Shown: positions 8,640 to 20,168, numbered from the stretch's first letter. The stretch: DNA of 64,000 nucleotides from Endozoicomonas sp. Mp262 (GCF_025643335.1 NZ_CP092489.1:1902001-1966000); one strand, 5' to 3'. Notes: generated from the letters alone by a model not told the origin. A program made the numbers and translations.

Positions 8640-9416
8640 ACCGGTGATTTTTTTAATAATTCTGGCAACAGCCACAAACCCAAAGGTGGCTGTAACCACT
8701 GTGGCAGCGCCAAAGCCGCTGGAACAGTCCATTTTCATCGAGCCACCCGCTTCAGGCTTTTGCTGGCAGACGCTGCCATCGGGTTGGGGATAGACAGCCT
8801 GTTCTGTAGAGAAGACACAGTCTACCCCGAATTTTCTTTTGGTGTTTTTGGTGAATCCGTGGCGATCCCTCAGTTGGTTCCTGACTTTTCTGGTTAAGGG
8901 GTCGTGCCAGGTTTTGGTGAGGTCGGTCACCTGAATCTGTGTAGGGTCTATCTGGCCACCTGCACCACCGGTGGTAATGATCTTGATCTTATTACGTTTG
9001 CAATGGGCGATAAGAGCCGCTTTTACCCGGAAGTTGTCAATGGCATCCAGTACATAGTCGAACGCTGGAGTAATGAGTTCAGCCAGATTATCGGGGGTAA
9101 TAAAATCCTCAATTATTTCACAGTGACAGTCAGGATTAATGGCTTTGATTCGTTTAGCCATCACCTCCACTTTTGACTGACCAATGGTTTCCCTTGTGGC
9201 GTGAAGCTGGCGATTGGTGTTGGTGACACAAATATCATCCAGGTCAATGAGGGTTATTCTGCCAACAGCGGTACGAGCCAGCGCCTCAGCTGCCCAGGAG
9301 CCGACTCCGCCAATGCCAATGACGCATATATGAGCCTTACGCAGTTTTTCTACAGCATCATAGCCATACAGGCGACGGGCACCGCCAAAGCGGTTATCAA
9401 AGCTCTCCGGAGACAT
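8637..9416 (-). CDS. tcdA: tRNA threonylcarbamoyladenosine dehydratase TcdA (CsdL)
   Basis: The 259-aa protein is an E1/ThiF-like adenylating enzyme that dehydrates t6A37 to the cyclic form in ANN-decoding tRNAs using ATP. It shows the nucleotide-binding GIGGVGSW motif near residue 34, LIDLDDICVTNTNRQ typical of the family, and an AIDN motif in the acceptor region. A C-terminal hydrophobic segment (about 235-255) may associate with membrane, as in E. coli TcdA. The Csd sulfur-relay system activates this enzyme in E. coli, and here the csdA-csdE fusion lies immediately downstream in convergent orientation. Length is close to the E. coli protein. The stop codon lies in the MITE end. Confidence 0.94.
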   Translation of the reverse strand: MSPESFDNRFGGARRLYGYDAVEKLRKAHICVIGIGGVGSWAAEALARTAVGRITLIDLDDICVTNTNRQLHATRETIGQSKVEVMAKRIKAINPDCHCEIIEDFITPDNLAELITPAFDYVLDAIDNFRVKAALIAHCKRNKIKIITTGGAGGQIDPTQIQVTDLTKTWHDPLTRKVRNQLRDRHGFTKNTKRKFGVDCVFSTEQAVYPQPDGSVCQQKPEAGGSMKMDCSSGFGAATVVTATFGFVAVARIIKKITG

Positions 9417-9547
9417 GGGTTCTCTTTCTTCAGGTTGTGGGAGGAGTGAGATTATAAGGGGAAATCAGCAAAGGTCTAATGGAAAGCTGTGCTTGTTTTT
9501 TTATGTGTAGTGAAGGTGGAAAAGCCTGTCTTTCGTACAAGGCATTT

Positions 9548-9630
9548 TTTCACCACAGAGGCACAGAGAACACAGAGTTTTCATTCTCTCTAAACATAAA
9601 CCTCTGCGCCTCTGTGGTGAAAAAAAAGAG
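9548..9630. repeat. CACAGAG palindromic repeat, copy 1
   Basis: TTTTTTCACCACAGAGGC on the left is mirrored by GCCTCTGTGGTGAAAAAA on the right, with secondary CACAGAG units inside. It lies in the 285-bp gap between tcdA and lamB and may also work as a terminator for leftward lamB, whose stop is at 9702, since the stem is followed by T-runs on both strands. A related, diverged copy is at 30075-30170. Confidence 0.75.
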
Positions 9631-9701
9631 TAAATAACTTAATTTTTATTTGCAGGGCAGGTTTTGTGACAGGCTCCTTGAAGCAAGAGGCGGGAATCAC
9701 C

Positions 9702-11584
<1,883 letters not shown>

Positions 11585-12649
11585 GTGATTAAGCAGTATC
11601 TTTTACCTGTGGTCGTAATAGGGTTGTTAGGTGGCTGTTCCATGATGGAAACCTCCACTGTTGATGCCCCTCCTGTCTCTGCTTCCAGAGAATCCCGGTC
11701 GTTTAATTCTTTTTCAGAGCTTATTTGTCAGGCTATGCCCCTTGTACCGGGAAAGCATAGTTTTAAGGTGGGTGTAGGCCAGGGAAATGACACCATTTCT
11801 CTCGCCAGTGGTCAGTCTCCTGTACTCACCTATGGGTTGCCTGAAACAGGTTTCCATGAAATTACAGTGGCCAGTGCGGTGCTTCATGATGGTAAAGGGA
11901 AAGAGCAGATTTTTTATCCCCAGGTGAGCCTGTTAGACCGGGAAGGCAATGTGGTAAGAACCATTGGGGCTGAACAGGTTCAGTACCAAAAGCCGGGCTT
12001 TATGGCTGATGAGGGCGTTATTACTTCTTTTGTGCTGGATAATCGGGTTCAAAATCCTGCAACTTGCATGGTGGTGTATACCACCGATGAAGCAAGAAAA
12101 GGAAAAACGAAGCTGGTTAACGAAGCAAAAGAGTATGCCAAAGTAAGAGGGACTGTCGCTCTACCTGTTCCAGACACCTATGCCGGGCATGGCAATAAAG
12201 GTAATTTGACCATTACGCTGAAAAGCAGTCAGGCCTATACGATGACACCGGTTGTTGCCCCGAGTGTTAGTGTGGTTAAAACTCCTGCGGTATTGCCAGA
12301 GAGTGACCCTTTCAATAAAAAAGTTCGCGCCCATTATCTGAATGAGGTGGGTGACAGCCTGAAGCAAGGTGAAATAACCAAAGCATTGGATAAACGGAGT
12401 GAGTTGAAAGAGATTGCCAGGGCAACAGAAGGATACTTTGCCAGTCAGTACCAGCTTGGAATGGGACAGGTCACTAAACCCGCTCCGGTGAAAAGTAGTG
12501 AAGGGTTTGCCGAAAAGGCCTTACACCACTATCAGGAAAAAATAGCAGGCTACCTGAAAGCGGGGCAGGCGTCTTCTGCATTGAAAGTGGTAGATGATGT
12601 CCGGGCGATGCAAGAAGCAGTGGATCAATTATTTGATCGGAAATCTTAA
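11585..12649 (+). CDS. malM: Maltose operon periplasmic protein MalM, lipoprotein form
   Basis: The 354-aa protein resembles E. coli MalM through the core: a beta-rich N-domain with PQVSLLDREGNVVRT and QYQKPGFMADEGVI, then EAKEYAKVRG and VPDTYAGHGNKGNLTI, a low-complexity linker, and a C-terminal helical region. Unlike the E. coli protein it starts with a lipobox (GLLGGC, lipidated Cys near residue 18), so it is predicted to be membrane-anchored. The open frame begins at a TTG at 11558, but GTG 11585 has a TAAGGT ribosome site at 8 bp spacing and a proper lipoprotein signal. MalM binds starch or maltodextrin in the periplasm, and the divergent lamB fits that role. Confidence 0.85.
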   Translation: MIKQYLLPVVVIGLLGGCSMMETSTVDAPPVSASRESRSFNSFSELICQAMPLVPGKHSFKVGVGQGNDTISLASGQSPVLTYGLPETGFHEITVASAVLHDGKGKEQIFYPQVSLLDREGNVVRTIGAEQVQYQKPGFMADEGVITSFVLDNRVQNPATCMVVYTTDEARKGKTKLVNEAKEYAKVRGTVALPVPDTYAGHGNKGNLTITLKSSQAYTMTPVVAPSVSVVKTPAVLPESDPFNKKVRAHYLNEVGDSLKQGEITKALDKRSELKEIARATEGYFASQYQLGMGQVTKPAPVKSSEGFAEKALHHYQEKIAGYLKAGQASSALKVVDDVRAMQEAVDQLFDRKS

Positions 12650-12658
12650 TCAATAGAG

Positions 12659-12700
12659 AGGGAATAGAGGCTCATACGATTCCCTATTCCCTATTTATTT
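12659..12700. terminator. Terminator-like hairpin between convergent malM and malQ
   Basis: AGGGAATAG pairs with CTATTCCCT across a 16-base loop and is followed by TATTTATTTTA on the plus strand. Its place between the two convergent stop codons supports a terminator role. Confidence 0.55.
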
Positions 12701-12729
12701 TAAACACTGCCGTGGCAGTGGCGTTTTGC

Positions 12730-14931
12730 TCAGGCTTGCCGGGTGAGTGATATATTTTTCAAAAATTCACGATTACCCTGATCTGATAATAATTCAGAGA
12801 AGTCTTTAGTTAGCCGACGTCGCCAGTTCGGGTATTCAGTGCTTGTTCCCGGAACATTTACTGGCGTGTCTAGTTTAAGAACATCCTCTAGCTGAATGAC
12901 CACAATTCTGGAGGCGGTCTTGGCCAGGTAGTAGTGAATCTTCTCCATCAGTTCCTGAGAGAAGCCCATGCTATTGATATCATCGGGATTAACGCCCCAG
13001 GGCAGTTCACCTGCTTCTGCAAGGGTTTTAAGCAGGGCGACTTTCTGCCTATGCCGGGCAACCTTCTCTGCCTGGGTTCGCTCCGCATCATAAATACCAA
13101 GCTCTTGCCGGAGATCAAGATCATTACAGTTCCACCAGGCCTTCAGGGTTGGAATATCGTGATTTGAAATACAGGTCAGGGCCCTGGATTTATACCCTGT
13201 TGGAGCAATAAAGCGATCTCCGGCACAGGAAAACAGAACCACCTCATTGGAGTAGCACAGTGCAGGAGGCAGTTTAGCCTCAATTTGCTCAGGCACAGTG
13301 CCCAGGTCTTCCCCAAAAATCAGGCATTGGTGTCGATGGCTTTCCAGCTTGATAATGCCCAGCAGGTCATCCAGCGGATAGTTGACATAAATACCGTAGT
13401 CTGCAGTTTTTCCGGTGGGGCACCACCATAGCCGTAATAATCCCATTACATGATCAATTCGAAGGGCACCGCAATGATTCATGTTGGCTCGAACCATTTC
13501 GATAAACGGCAGGTAACGATGGCTTTGCAGGGCTACAGGATTGAATGGAGGTAATCCCCAGTTCTGTCCCTGGGGGGCAACGCCGTCCGGTGGTGCTCCG
13601 ACACTGGCATCCAGGCAATAGAACTCACGGCCACTCCACACATCCGAGCCACCCCGATCCACTCCCACAGCAAGATCCCTGTAAATACCAACAGCCATAC
13701 CGGCTTCTTCTGAAGCTTGCTGGGCCTGCTCCAGCTGCCTTTCTGCCAGCCACTGAAGCCAGCTGAAGTACAAGACACGATCTTTGTAATTACGGGCAAA
13801 GGCCTTGACTTCTTTGCTTTCAGGGTCCTGGTACTCTTCAGGCCAGCAAGGCCATCCCCAGCTGTTGATATCCCGGGCTTTGAAATGTTCAAACAGGGCT
13901 TCATAAATGGCATGGCGCTCAAGTCCGTTGCCACGGTGTTTGCGGAACTGATCAAAGGCTTTGCCCTGAAAGGTCTTGGCCTTGCGGTGGTGCTCATTAA
14001 AATGGGTGAAGAGATGTTCTAACATCTCGTATTTCAGCGATGCCACCAGGGCATAGTCAACATATTCTGCTGATCGGGCTTCATTAAGACGCTGCTGAAA
14101 GGACTGGGAGTCAAACAGTTGTTGTGCTTTTTCGCAGTTGTTAAAGTCCTCCACTGCCATCACATCGATATACAGCGGGTTAATAAAGTTCCGGCTGGAT
14201 GGACTGTAAGGGCTGCAATGTTCCGGGTTAGCAGGATAGAGGGAATGAATAGGGTTCAGTCCCACAATCCCGGCACCCTGTTCAGCCAGCTGGGTGATCA
14301 GTTTCTTCAGGTCACTGAAATCCCCCATTCCCCAGTTATCGTTACTGCGAACCGTATATAGCTGAAGGCTGGAACCCCATATTTTTTGGCCTTGACTCAA
14401 GGGTTCTGGTTCGTAGCAGGTTTCGGGAGCCACAACCAATAGGCAGTGTGCTTCCAGATTGCGGTTTTTTAGATAAAGCCTGTGGTAACCCAAAGGCAAA
14501 TCCTCTGGTAATAGCAGCTTCAGCTTTACCCTATCCTTTTTCTTGAGGGTTTTTCTATCCAGTTCTTCGAGCTTGTGGGCTTTTACTTCGATACTTACAC
14601 GCTTGCCGCTTTCCAGTTCAATCCGCCCTTTGAAAGTGTTGTCCTGGCGATTGGCTGGTATATACATGGGTACAGAAAAACCGTCGCCTTTGTGAACAAC
14701 GCAGACAGGAGGAAGCAGTGAGGACCACTGGTTCTTCTCTCGCTTTTCTATAGCCGCTTCAATGTGCTGCTCATCCTGGACATCAATACCCATTGCCTCC
14801 AGCATGGGTATCTTATAGGTTTCGGGAATCTGGACGGTGTTACCAGCCCAATCCTGGTAGCTTTCGGAGATTCCGCAGAGTTCGGCCAGCCGGTTAATTT
14901 TATCTTGGGAAATACTGTTTAGATCAGGCAT
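12730..14931 (-). CDS. malQ: 4-alpha-glucanotransferase (amylomaltase) MalQ
   Basis: This GH77 enzyme transfers maltodextrin segments and releases glucose in the cytoplasm. The catalytic triad is visible: nucleophile Asp in LRIDHVMG, acid/base Glu in IFGEDLGTVP, and Asp in CISNHDIPTLK. The 250s-type loop VGVDRGGSDVW is present too. At 733 aa it has the N-terminal extension of the E. coli type (694 aa). The frame runs up to 15081, but ATG 14931 is preceded by AAGGAG at a 9-base spacing and starts with MPDLNSISQDK. It follows malK by 13 bp, so it is the last gene of malEFGK-malQ. Its long glucans would feed GlgP. Confidence 0.95.
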   Translation of the reverse strand: MPDLNSISQDKINRLAELCGISESYQDWAGNTVQIPETYKIPMLEAMGIDVQDEQHIEAAIEKREKNQWSSLLPPVCVVHKGDGFSVPMYIPANRQDNTFKGRIELESGKRVSIEVKAHKLEELDRKTLKKKDRVKLKLLLPEDLPLGYHRLYLKNRNLEAHCLLVVAPETCYEPEPLSQGQKIWGSSLQLYTVRSNDNWGMGDFSDLKKLITQLAEQGAGIVGLNPIHSLYPANPEHCSPYSPSSRNFINPLYIDVMAVEDFNNCEKAQQLFDSQSFQQRLNEARSAEYVDYALVASLKYEMLEHLFTHFNEHHRKAKTFQGKAFDQFRKHRGNGLERHAIYEALFEHFKARDINSWGWPCWPEEYQDPESKEVKAFARNYKDRVLYFSWLQWLAERQLEQAQQASEEAGMAVGIYRDLAVGVDRGGSDVWSGREFYCLDASVGAPPDGVAPQGQNWGLPPFNPVALQSHRYLPFIEMVRANMNHCGALRIDHVMGLLRLWWCPTGKTADYGIYVNYPLDDLLGIIKLESHRHQCLIFGEDLGTVPEQIEAKLPPALCYSNEVVLFSCAGDRFIAPTGYKSRALTCISNHDIPTLKAWWNCNDLDLRQELGIYDAERTQAEKVARHRQKVALLKTLAEAGELPWGVNPDDINSMGFSQELMEKIHYYLAKTASRIVVIQLEDVLKLDTPVNVPGTSTEYPNWRRRLTKDFSELLSDQGNREFLKNISLTRQA

Positions 14932-14944
14932 CTCAGGGAACTCC

Positions 14945-16081
14945 TTATTGATCAATTTCAGGTGCGCGGGTTCTGGAAAATGCCAGGCCTTCAGCATTAA
15001 ATAAATGACACTGCTCTGCGGGGAGTTTAATTTGTATTGTGCTGCCCTCTTCCCTGCGACGGGAATCATCCACACGAACAATAAAGTGCTCTTGAATGGC
15101 GTCGTGTTTCATATAAATAAATGATTCTGAGCCAAGCCTTTCCAGGGCCTGAACCTTGCCAGTGATGATGTTTTCATCCTTAGCCTCGATGCTGGCGTGT
15201 TCCGGGCGAACTCCCAGAGTCACTGATTTGCCAGGTTGAGCGGCGGAGGTGTTGACGAATGTTTTAATCAATTCGCCGGTGGTCAGTTTCACGAGGGTTT
15301 CCAGCTGGCCGGTTTTCTCAATCACACCATCAAAGAAATTCATTTTTGGCGAGCCGATAAAACCGGCAACAAAAAGATTACGGGGATGGTGGTAAAGCTC
15401 CAGCGGTTTCCCTACCTGTTCCAGGTTAGTATCTGCGCCCTGGGCCAGGGGACTGAGAACAACGATTTTGTCTGCCAGGGTCATGGCCTCAACCTGGTCG
15501 TGGGTGACATAGATTGAGGTGGTTTTCAGGCGTTTGTGTAAGCGTGATAGCTCCTGGCGCATCTGCACACGAAGGGAGACATCAAGGTTGGATAATGGCT
15601 CATCAAACAGAAAGACCCTGGGTTCCTGAACAATGGAGCGGCCAATGGCCACCCGCTGACGCTGACCACCAGACATGGCTTTGGGTTTACGATCCAGCAG
15701 TGGCTCCAGTTGCAGGATTTTTGCTGCTTCGTTAACCCGGCTGGTCATCAGGGACTTGTCTGCTTTTGCCAGTTTCAGGCCAAAGGCCATATTTTCTGCA
15801 ACACTCATATGGGGGTACAGGGCATAGGATTGGAATACCATGCCAACACGACGCTCATTGGGTGGCATGTCGTTCACCCGATTGTTGTCTATGGACATAT
15901 CACCGGAGGTAATATCCTCCAGACCACAAACCATTCGAAGCAGTGTAGACTTTCCGCAGCCAGAAGGGCCAACAAAGGCGATAAATTCCCCATCGGCTAT
16001 TTCAAGGTTTATGTCTTTCAAAACCCAGCTTTTACCCTGGTCGTAGCTTTTGGAAATATTTACAAGTTTGACTTCTGCCAT
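14945..16081 (-). CDS. malK: Maltose/maltodextrin ABC transporter ATPase MalK
   Basis: The protein is 378 aa, close to E. coli MalK (371). The ATPase domain shows Walker A GPSGCGKST (38-46), Q-loop Q84, signature MSGGQ (136-140), Walker B FLFDEP (157-162) and switch His194. Residues about 240-378 form the TOBE/OB regulatory region. The frame extends upstream to 16237, but ATG 16081 has an AAGG ribosome site and starts MAEVKLVNISK. It energises MalFG. In enterics the C-domain also sequesters MalT; no malT is visible here and a LacI-type regulator is nearby instead. It lies between malG and malQ in one operon. Confidence 0.96.
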   Translation of the reverse strand: MAEVKLVNISKSYDQGKSWVLKDINLEIADGEFIAFVGPSGCGKSTLLRMVCGLEDITSGDMSIDNNRVNDMPPNERRVGMVFQSYALYPHMSVAENMAFGLKLAKADKSLMTSRVNEAAKILQLEPLLDRKPKAMSGGQRQRVAIGRSIVQEPRVFLFDEPLSNLDVSLRVQMRQELSRLHKRLKTTSIYVTHDQVEAMTLADKIVVLSPLAQGADTNLEQVGKPLELYHHPRNLFVAGFIGSPKMNFFDGVIEKTGQLETLVKLTTGELIKTFVNTSAAQPGKSVTLGVRPEHASIEAKDENIITGKVQALERLGSESFIYMKHDAIQEHFIVRVDDSRRREEGSTIQIKLPAEQCHLFNAEGLAFSRTRAPEIDQ

Positions 16082-16220
16082 TTTAAATACCTTGTTGAGA
16101 GCACTGATCACTTGGTAAAGGATAATCAGTGCCCTTTGGGCTGGATTGAAAATAACCCCGCCGGATAAGCTTTTCAGAGTGCCACTGTCGTGCAGCACTG
16201 GTAGAACATGTAGGGAATAA

Positions 16221-17111
16221 TCAGCCCTTGACGCCACCTGCCGTCAGGCCACCGACAATCCATCGCTGACAAAGCAGGAAGATGATACTAATGGGTAAGC
16301 CTGACAGTACGGCGGCAGCGGCAAAGTCACCCCACAGGTAGTTCTGGGGATTAAGGTATTGCCGTGACCCTACGGCCAGTGTCAGGTTATCCATGCTTTG
16401 TAGCAGTACAGAGGCAACCGGATATTCAGCAACGCTGGAAATAAACGCCAGGATAAACACCACCGCTAGAATAGGGACAGACAGGGGTAGTAGCACATGG
16501 CGGAAAGCCTGCCAGGGTGTGGCTCCATCAATGGCGGCAGCTTCTTCCAGAGAGTTATCAATGGTTTCGAAATAGCCTTTGATCAGCCAGATGTGAAGAG
16601 CCAGCCCCCCGAGATAAGCGACAGTGACCGAACCCAGGCTATCCAGGCCCAGCCAGGGAACATAGTTACCGATTTTGTCAAACAGGGTGTAGATGGCAAC
16701 CAGTGCCAGAACAGCCGGGAACATTTGCAGGATCATCATGGCGGTCAGCATGTGCTCCTTGAATTTAAACCGCAGCCGGGCAAAGGCGTAAGCGCCGGTT
16801 GTTGACAGCACCAGAATCAGGGAAGAAGAAATAAAGGCAACCTTGATAGAGTTCCATAACCAGGTCATCACCGGGAAGGGGGGCTGGCTAATAGAGCCAT
16901 CAGCACTTTCCCAGGGAATGCCGAAGGCCAGGTACCAGTGCTCTAGCGTCGGGTTGCTGGGGATAAGATCACCGGTAGCAAAGTTCCCTGTTCTGAAAGA
17001 AACAGAAATGATCATCATAAAAGGGAACAAAATCAGTGCCAGAAATAGCCACATGCAGATGCGGGCTGTCCAAACACGGTATTTAAGGTTGCGGGGTTGA
17101 ACCATCGCCAT
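16221..17111 (-). CDS. malG: Maltose ABC transporter permease MalG
   Basis: The 296-aa inner-membrane protein has the same length as E. coli MalG, with six hydrophobic helices. The EAA loop [15 protein letters not shown], which docks on MalK, is clear. The C-terminus ends [10 protein letters not shown], which in the family reaches towards the MalK nucleotide site. It follows malF by 12 bp, which implies one transcript and probably translational coupling. Confidence 0.96.
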   Translation of the reverse strand: MAMVQPRNLKYRVWTARICMWLFLALILFPFMMIISVSFRTGNFATGDLIPSNPTLEHWYLAFGIPWESADGSISQPPFPVMTWLWNSIKVAFISSSLILVLSTTGAYAFARLRFKFKEHMLTAMMILQMFPAVLALVAIYTLFDKIGNYVPWLGLDSLGSVTVAYLGGLALHIWLIKGYFETIDNSLEEAAAIDGATPWQAFRHVLLPLSVPILAVVFILAFISSVAEYPVASVLLQSMDNLTLAVGSRQYLNPQNYLWGDFAAAAVLSGLPISIIFLLCQRWIVGGLTAGGVKG

Positions 17112-17123
17112 GACTTATCCTCC

Positions 17124-18701
17124 TTATTCTGCCTGGAATTTGCGAGTGGCTTTCAGGTTGACCCAGGCAATGGCTCCAACCATCAGGAAGATAACCGTTG
17201 CAATAGCAGAGGCCAGGCCATAATCCTGTCCATAGGAGCCAAAGGCAATACGGAAGGTGTAGCTAACCAGAATATCCGTTGAGCCTGCCGGGGTGGTTGC
17301 ATTCAGCATGTCGGGACCGCCGCCAGTCAGCAGTGCCATCAGAACCAGGTTATTGAAATTGAAGGCAAAGCTGGCAATCAATAACGGAATCAACGGCTTG
17401 ATAATCATCGGAATGGTGATTTTGAACAGGTTCTGGATCGGGGTAGCGCCATCGATGGCAGAGGCCTCATACAAGTCATCAGGAATGGCTTTCAGCAAAC
17501 CGATGCATAGAATCATCATGTAGGGATAGCCCAGCCAGGTGTTAACAATCAGCACCATGGATTTTGCCAATAGCTCATTGCTGAACCACTCAGGTTTGAT
17601 GCCAAACAGCAGGTCCAGAAGCATATTGATTTCACCGAAGTTCTGGTTAAACAGGCCGCGGAAAATCAGAATGGAAATGAATGAAGGAACCGCATAGGGA
17701 AGAATCAGAAGTAGACGATAGATGCCGTTGCCTTTAAGGGGTTCCCATTGCACCAGACAAGCCATAACCAGGCCAATGGCTAGAGTAAAGACCACAGACA
17801 GGGCAGAGAAAATAACAGTCCAGGAAAAAATTTTCAGGAATGGACCTTGAATACCAGGATCAGTAAATACCCGGGTAAAATTGTCCCAGCCGGTATAAAT
17901 AGTAAAACCCGGACCTATTTGTTCACCGGATTCGCTGACATAGTACCCCGTGGAAAAATCAGGCTTGATAACTGCGCCTGAGCGGTTATCAATAAGATTG
18001 CCATTCTCTCCCGGTTTGTAGACTTGACTGATTGCCCCAAACTTACGCAGGCTGGTCATGGCCAGACCCGTTCCGTCAGGAAGTTCTATTCGGATCTTTT
18101 TCAGTGCAGAGCGTCGTTTGATAACCTCACGCATTGATAGCGGATCAGCAGCCGGGGGGATGGTTACCATTCTGGCAGCCATGGCTGTCGGCTCTGAGAT
18201 ATCAGCAAAAGGTTTGGTAATATAAAAGTAGTTTTTCTCTTTATTCTGGGGGACCAATAACAGCTGGTACTGTTCCTGGGCCTCTTTCTCTTTATTGCGG
18301 TATAACTTAAAGGTAAAGGCATCCCCTCCGGTGCTGTAGGTTTTTGCAAGATGAATGGCCTGTACCCGCTCCAGTGGCAACAGATTGCTTGAGCCATAAT
18401 TGGTAAAGGCGACATTTACTGTGTAAATCAAGGGGAAGACAATAAATGCTGCAACACCCAGCAAGCTTGGGAAAACGTAGCGATAGTTATAGCCTTTCTT
18501 ACTAACGAATACCCAGGTTCCTGATGCCATAAGCACCAGAACCAGTAGGGCAAAGGCAATTTCACCCTGGGCATACATCAGGGTAACGCCGTACATCAGC
18601 ACCAGGTCGATAGCTGCAACCAGCAATAATACGAGCCACTTGCTAGGCTGACCGGCTTTAGAGTGGCCGATTGCCTCCATAATGGAGCCTCCCAAAGACA
18701 T
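17124..18701 (-). CDS. malF: Maltose ABC transporter permease MalF
   Basis: The 525-aa protein (E. coli 514) has N-terminal hydrophobic helices, a large periplasmic P2 loop (about residues 100-280) that contacts MalE, and the C-terminal permease core with EAA loop YEASAIDGATPIQNLF. The frame runs to 18800, but ATG 18701 has a GGAGGG ribosome site and starts MSLGGSIMEA. That ribosome site lies inside a perfect 11-bp hairpin between malE and malF (18704-18731), so translation or read-through from malE may be limited. malG follows directly. Confidence 0.95.
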   Translation of the reverse strand: MSLGGSIMEAIGHSKAGQPSKWLVLLLVAAIDLVLMYGVTLMYAQGEIAFALLVLVLMASGTWVFVSKKGYNYRYVFPSLLGVAAFIVFPLIYTVNVAFTNYGSSNLLPLERVQAIHLAKTYSTGGDAFTFKLYRNKEKEAQEQYQLLLVPQNKEKNYFYITKPFADISEPTAMAARMVTIPPAADPLSMREVIKRRSALKKIRIELPDGTGLAMTSLRKFGAISQVYKPGENGNLIDNRSGAVIKPDFSTGYYVSESGEQIGPGFTIYTGWDNFTRVFTDPGIQGPFLKIFSWTVIFSALSVVFTLAIGLVMACLVQWEPLKGNGIYRLLLILPYAVPSFISILIFRGLFNQNFGEINMLLDLLFGIKPEWFSNELLAKSMVLIVNTWLGYPYMMILCIGLLKAIPDDLYEASAIDGATPIQNLFKITIPMIIKPLIPLLIASFAFNFNNLVLMALLTGGGPDMLNATTPAGSTDILVSYTFRIAFGSYGQDYGLASAIATVIFLMVGAIAWVNLKATRKFQAE

Positions 18702-18703
18702 AG

Positions 18704-18731
18704 AAAACCCTCCCTCTGGGGGGAGGGTTTT
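18704..18731 (-). promoter_or_regulatory. malE-malF intercistronic hairpin masking the malF ribosome site
   Basis: AAAACCCTCCC pairs perfectly with GGGAGGGTTTT across a 6-base loop. On the mRNA strand the 3' arm contains the GGAGGG of malF, ends in four Us, and stops 3 bases before the malF ATG. It can act as a partial terminator/attenuator, a 3' stabiliser of the malE message, or a block to malF initiation. Any of these would give more MalE than MalF. Confidence 0.75.
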
Positions 18732-18838
18732 GAGAATTTTAGATGATGCTATGAATATAGCTGCGATTTGATTTGAAGGGTCAGGTTTGTCATCAATCAA
18801 GTTGTTGGCAAACCTGAACCTTTTAATTGCTCAAGGTG

Positions 18839-20050
18839 CTATGCGGCAGGCGCAGCTTTTTTCTGATCGTGGTTACCAGCAATGCGTTCAGCTGCACCAT
18901 TAAGAGCAGTCTTGTAATCCTGCCGTCCACTGGTGATATTGCGTAGCGCGGACTCCATGGCAGACCAGAATTTACCCATTTCTGGAATATTCGGCATGAT
19001 CAGACCGTTTTTAACGTTTTCATAGGTGGCGGCAATGCGGGGATCTTTCTTGAGTTGATCCATGAATTTCTTATTGGCTACGGCTCCCAGCGGAACATCA
19101 TTATTCATGGTTTTCAAGCCCTCTTCATCTAACAGATAGCTTTCCAGGAATTCCTTAGACAGGGCTTTGTTCGGGCTTGCGTTGTTAATGGCAGCACCCC
19201 AGACGCCCACAAAGGCCTTTGCTGGCTTGCCATCAATAGTGGGAAGAGGAGCTACGCCGTAGTTGATTTTGCTTTTATCCAGGTTTGCCCAAGCCCAGGG
19301 GCCAGTGACCATCATGGCAACCTGTTGATTGTTAAAGTTGGATTCCATGACGCCGTAGTCAACGCCTCTTGGCATAACATTTTTTTCAATCAGCTTGGTC
19401 AGCATCTCTGCACCAGCCATTGCGCCTTTATTATTAACACCGGTGTCGTTGGTATTGTAACCCGTGCTGGTTTGCTTGAAGACATAACCACCATTAGCGG
19501 CCAGCATTGGCATGGTGAAATAGGGCTGAACCTGATCCCACATAATGGTTTTCTTATCTTTTTTCTTGAGCTCCTTATTCAGGGCGAACATGGACTCAAA
19601 GGATTTTGGCGGCTGAGGAATAATGTCCTTGTTATAAATCAGACTGACGGCTTCCATGGAAATGGGATAACCGTAAGTTTTGCCATTATAGCTCATGGCC
19701 TGCCAGCCAATATCATCAATGCCCTGTTTGAAGTTTGCGGTGGGAGTAACCGGAGCCAGCAAACCACTTTTAGCCCATTCACCATAGCGGTCATGTGCCC
19801 AGAACAGGATATCAGGGCCGCTGCCGGAGGCTGATGCCTGCTGGAAACGGTCAGTGAGGTTTTCAGGAATCTCCACCTTTACCTTGATACCGGTTTCTTC
19901 GGTGAACTGCTTCCCTATTTCGCGAATACCTGTGTAAGCCTTATCGCCACCGACCCAGATTACCAATTCGTCATCCTGGAATGCAAAGGCACTGCTGGCG
20001 CTGGCTGCCAGAGTCGCTATGGCCAGTGTTGAAGCAATTTTCTTGATCAT
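18839..20050 (-). CDS. malE: Periplasmic maltodextrin-binding protein MalE
   Basis: The 403-aa protein starts with a signal peptide cleaved after AFA (residue 23). The mature part follows the maltose-binding protein pattern: ELVIWVGGDKAYTGIREIGKQF, a GPDILFWAHDRYGEWAKSGLL motif, GYPISMEAVSLIYNKD, TGPWAWANLD and NNASPNKALSKEF. It delivers maltodextrins to MalFGK. It is the first gene of the leftward operon. An upstream LacI-type operator and a candidate promoter lie at 20398-20443, giving a 5' leader of about 350 bases. Confidence 0.97.
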   Translation of the reverse strand: MIKKIASTLAIATLAASASSAFAFQDDELVIWVGGDKAYTGIREIGKQFTEETGIKVKVEIPENLTDRFQQASASGSGPDILFWAHDRYGEWAKSGLLAPVTPTANFKQGIDDIGWQAMSYNGKTYGYPISMEAVSLIYNKDIIPQPPKSFESMFALNKELKKKDKKTIMWDQVQPYFTMPMLAANGGYVFKQTSTGYNTNDTGVNNKGAMAGAEMLTKLIEKNVMPRGVDYGVMESNFNNQQVAMMVTGPWAWANLDKSKINYGVAPLPTIDGKPAKAFVGVWGAAINNASPNKALSKEFLESYLLDEEGLKTMNNDVPLGAVANKKFMDQLKKDPRIAATYENVKNGLIMPNIPEMGKFWSAMESALRNITSGRQDYKTALNGAAERIAGNHDQKKAAPAA

Positions 20051-20140
20051 GTGTCAATAACTCCAGGTGTCTCTGTTGGTGCGTTCAGGGCATGTTTTCC
20101 AGTGCTTCCAGGCAGTTAATATCGGTACAGATGCTTACTT

Positions 20141-20168
20141 CAATTCCTGGCATCTTGCCGGGAATGCA
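20141..20168 (-). repeat. GCATTCCCGGC hairpin repeat in malE leader
   Basis: ATTCCTGGCA pairs with TGCCGGGAAT (one wobble pair) around a 3-base loop. On the minus strand it reads TGCATTCCCGGCAAGATGCC, closely resembling TGCATTCCCGGCATATGCC at 37052-37070. Confidence 0.5.
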
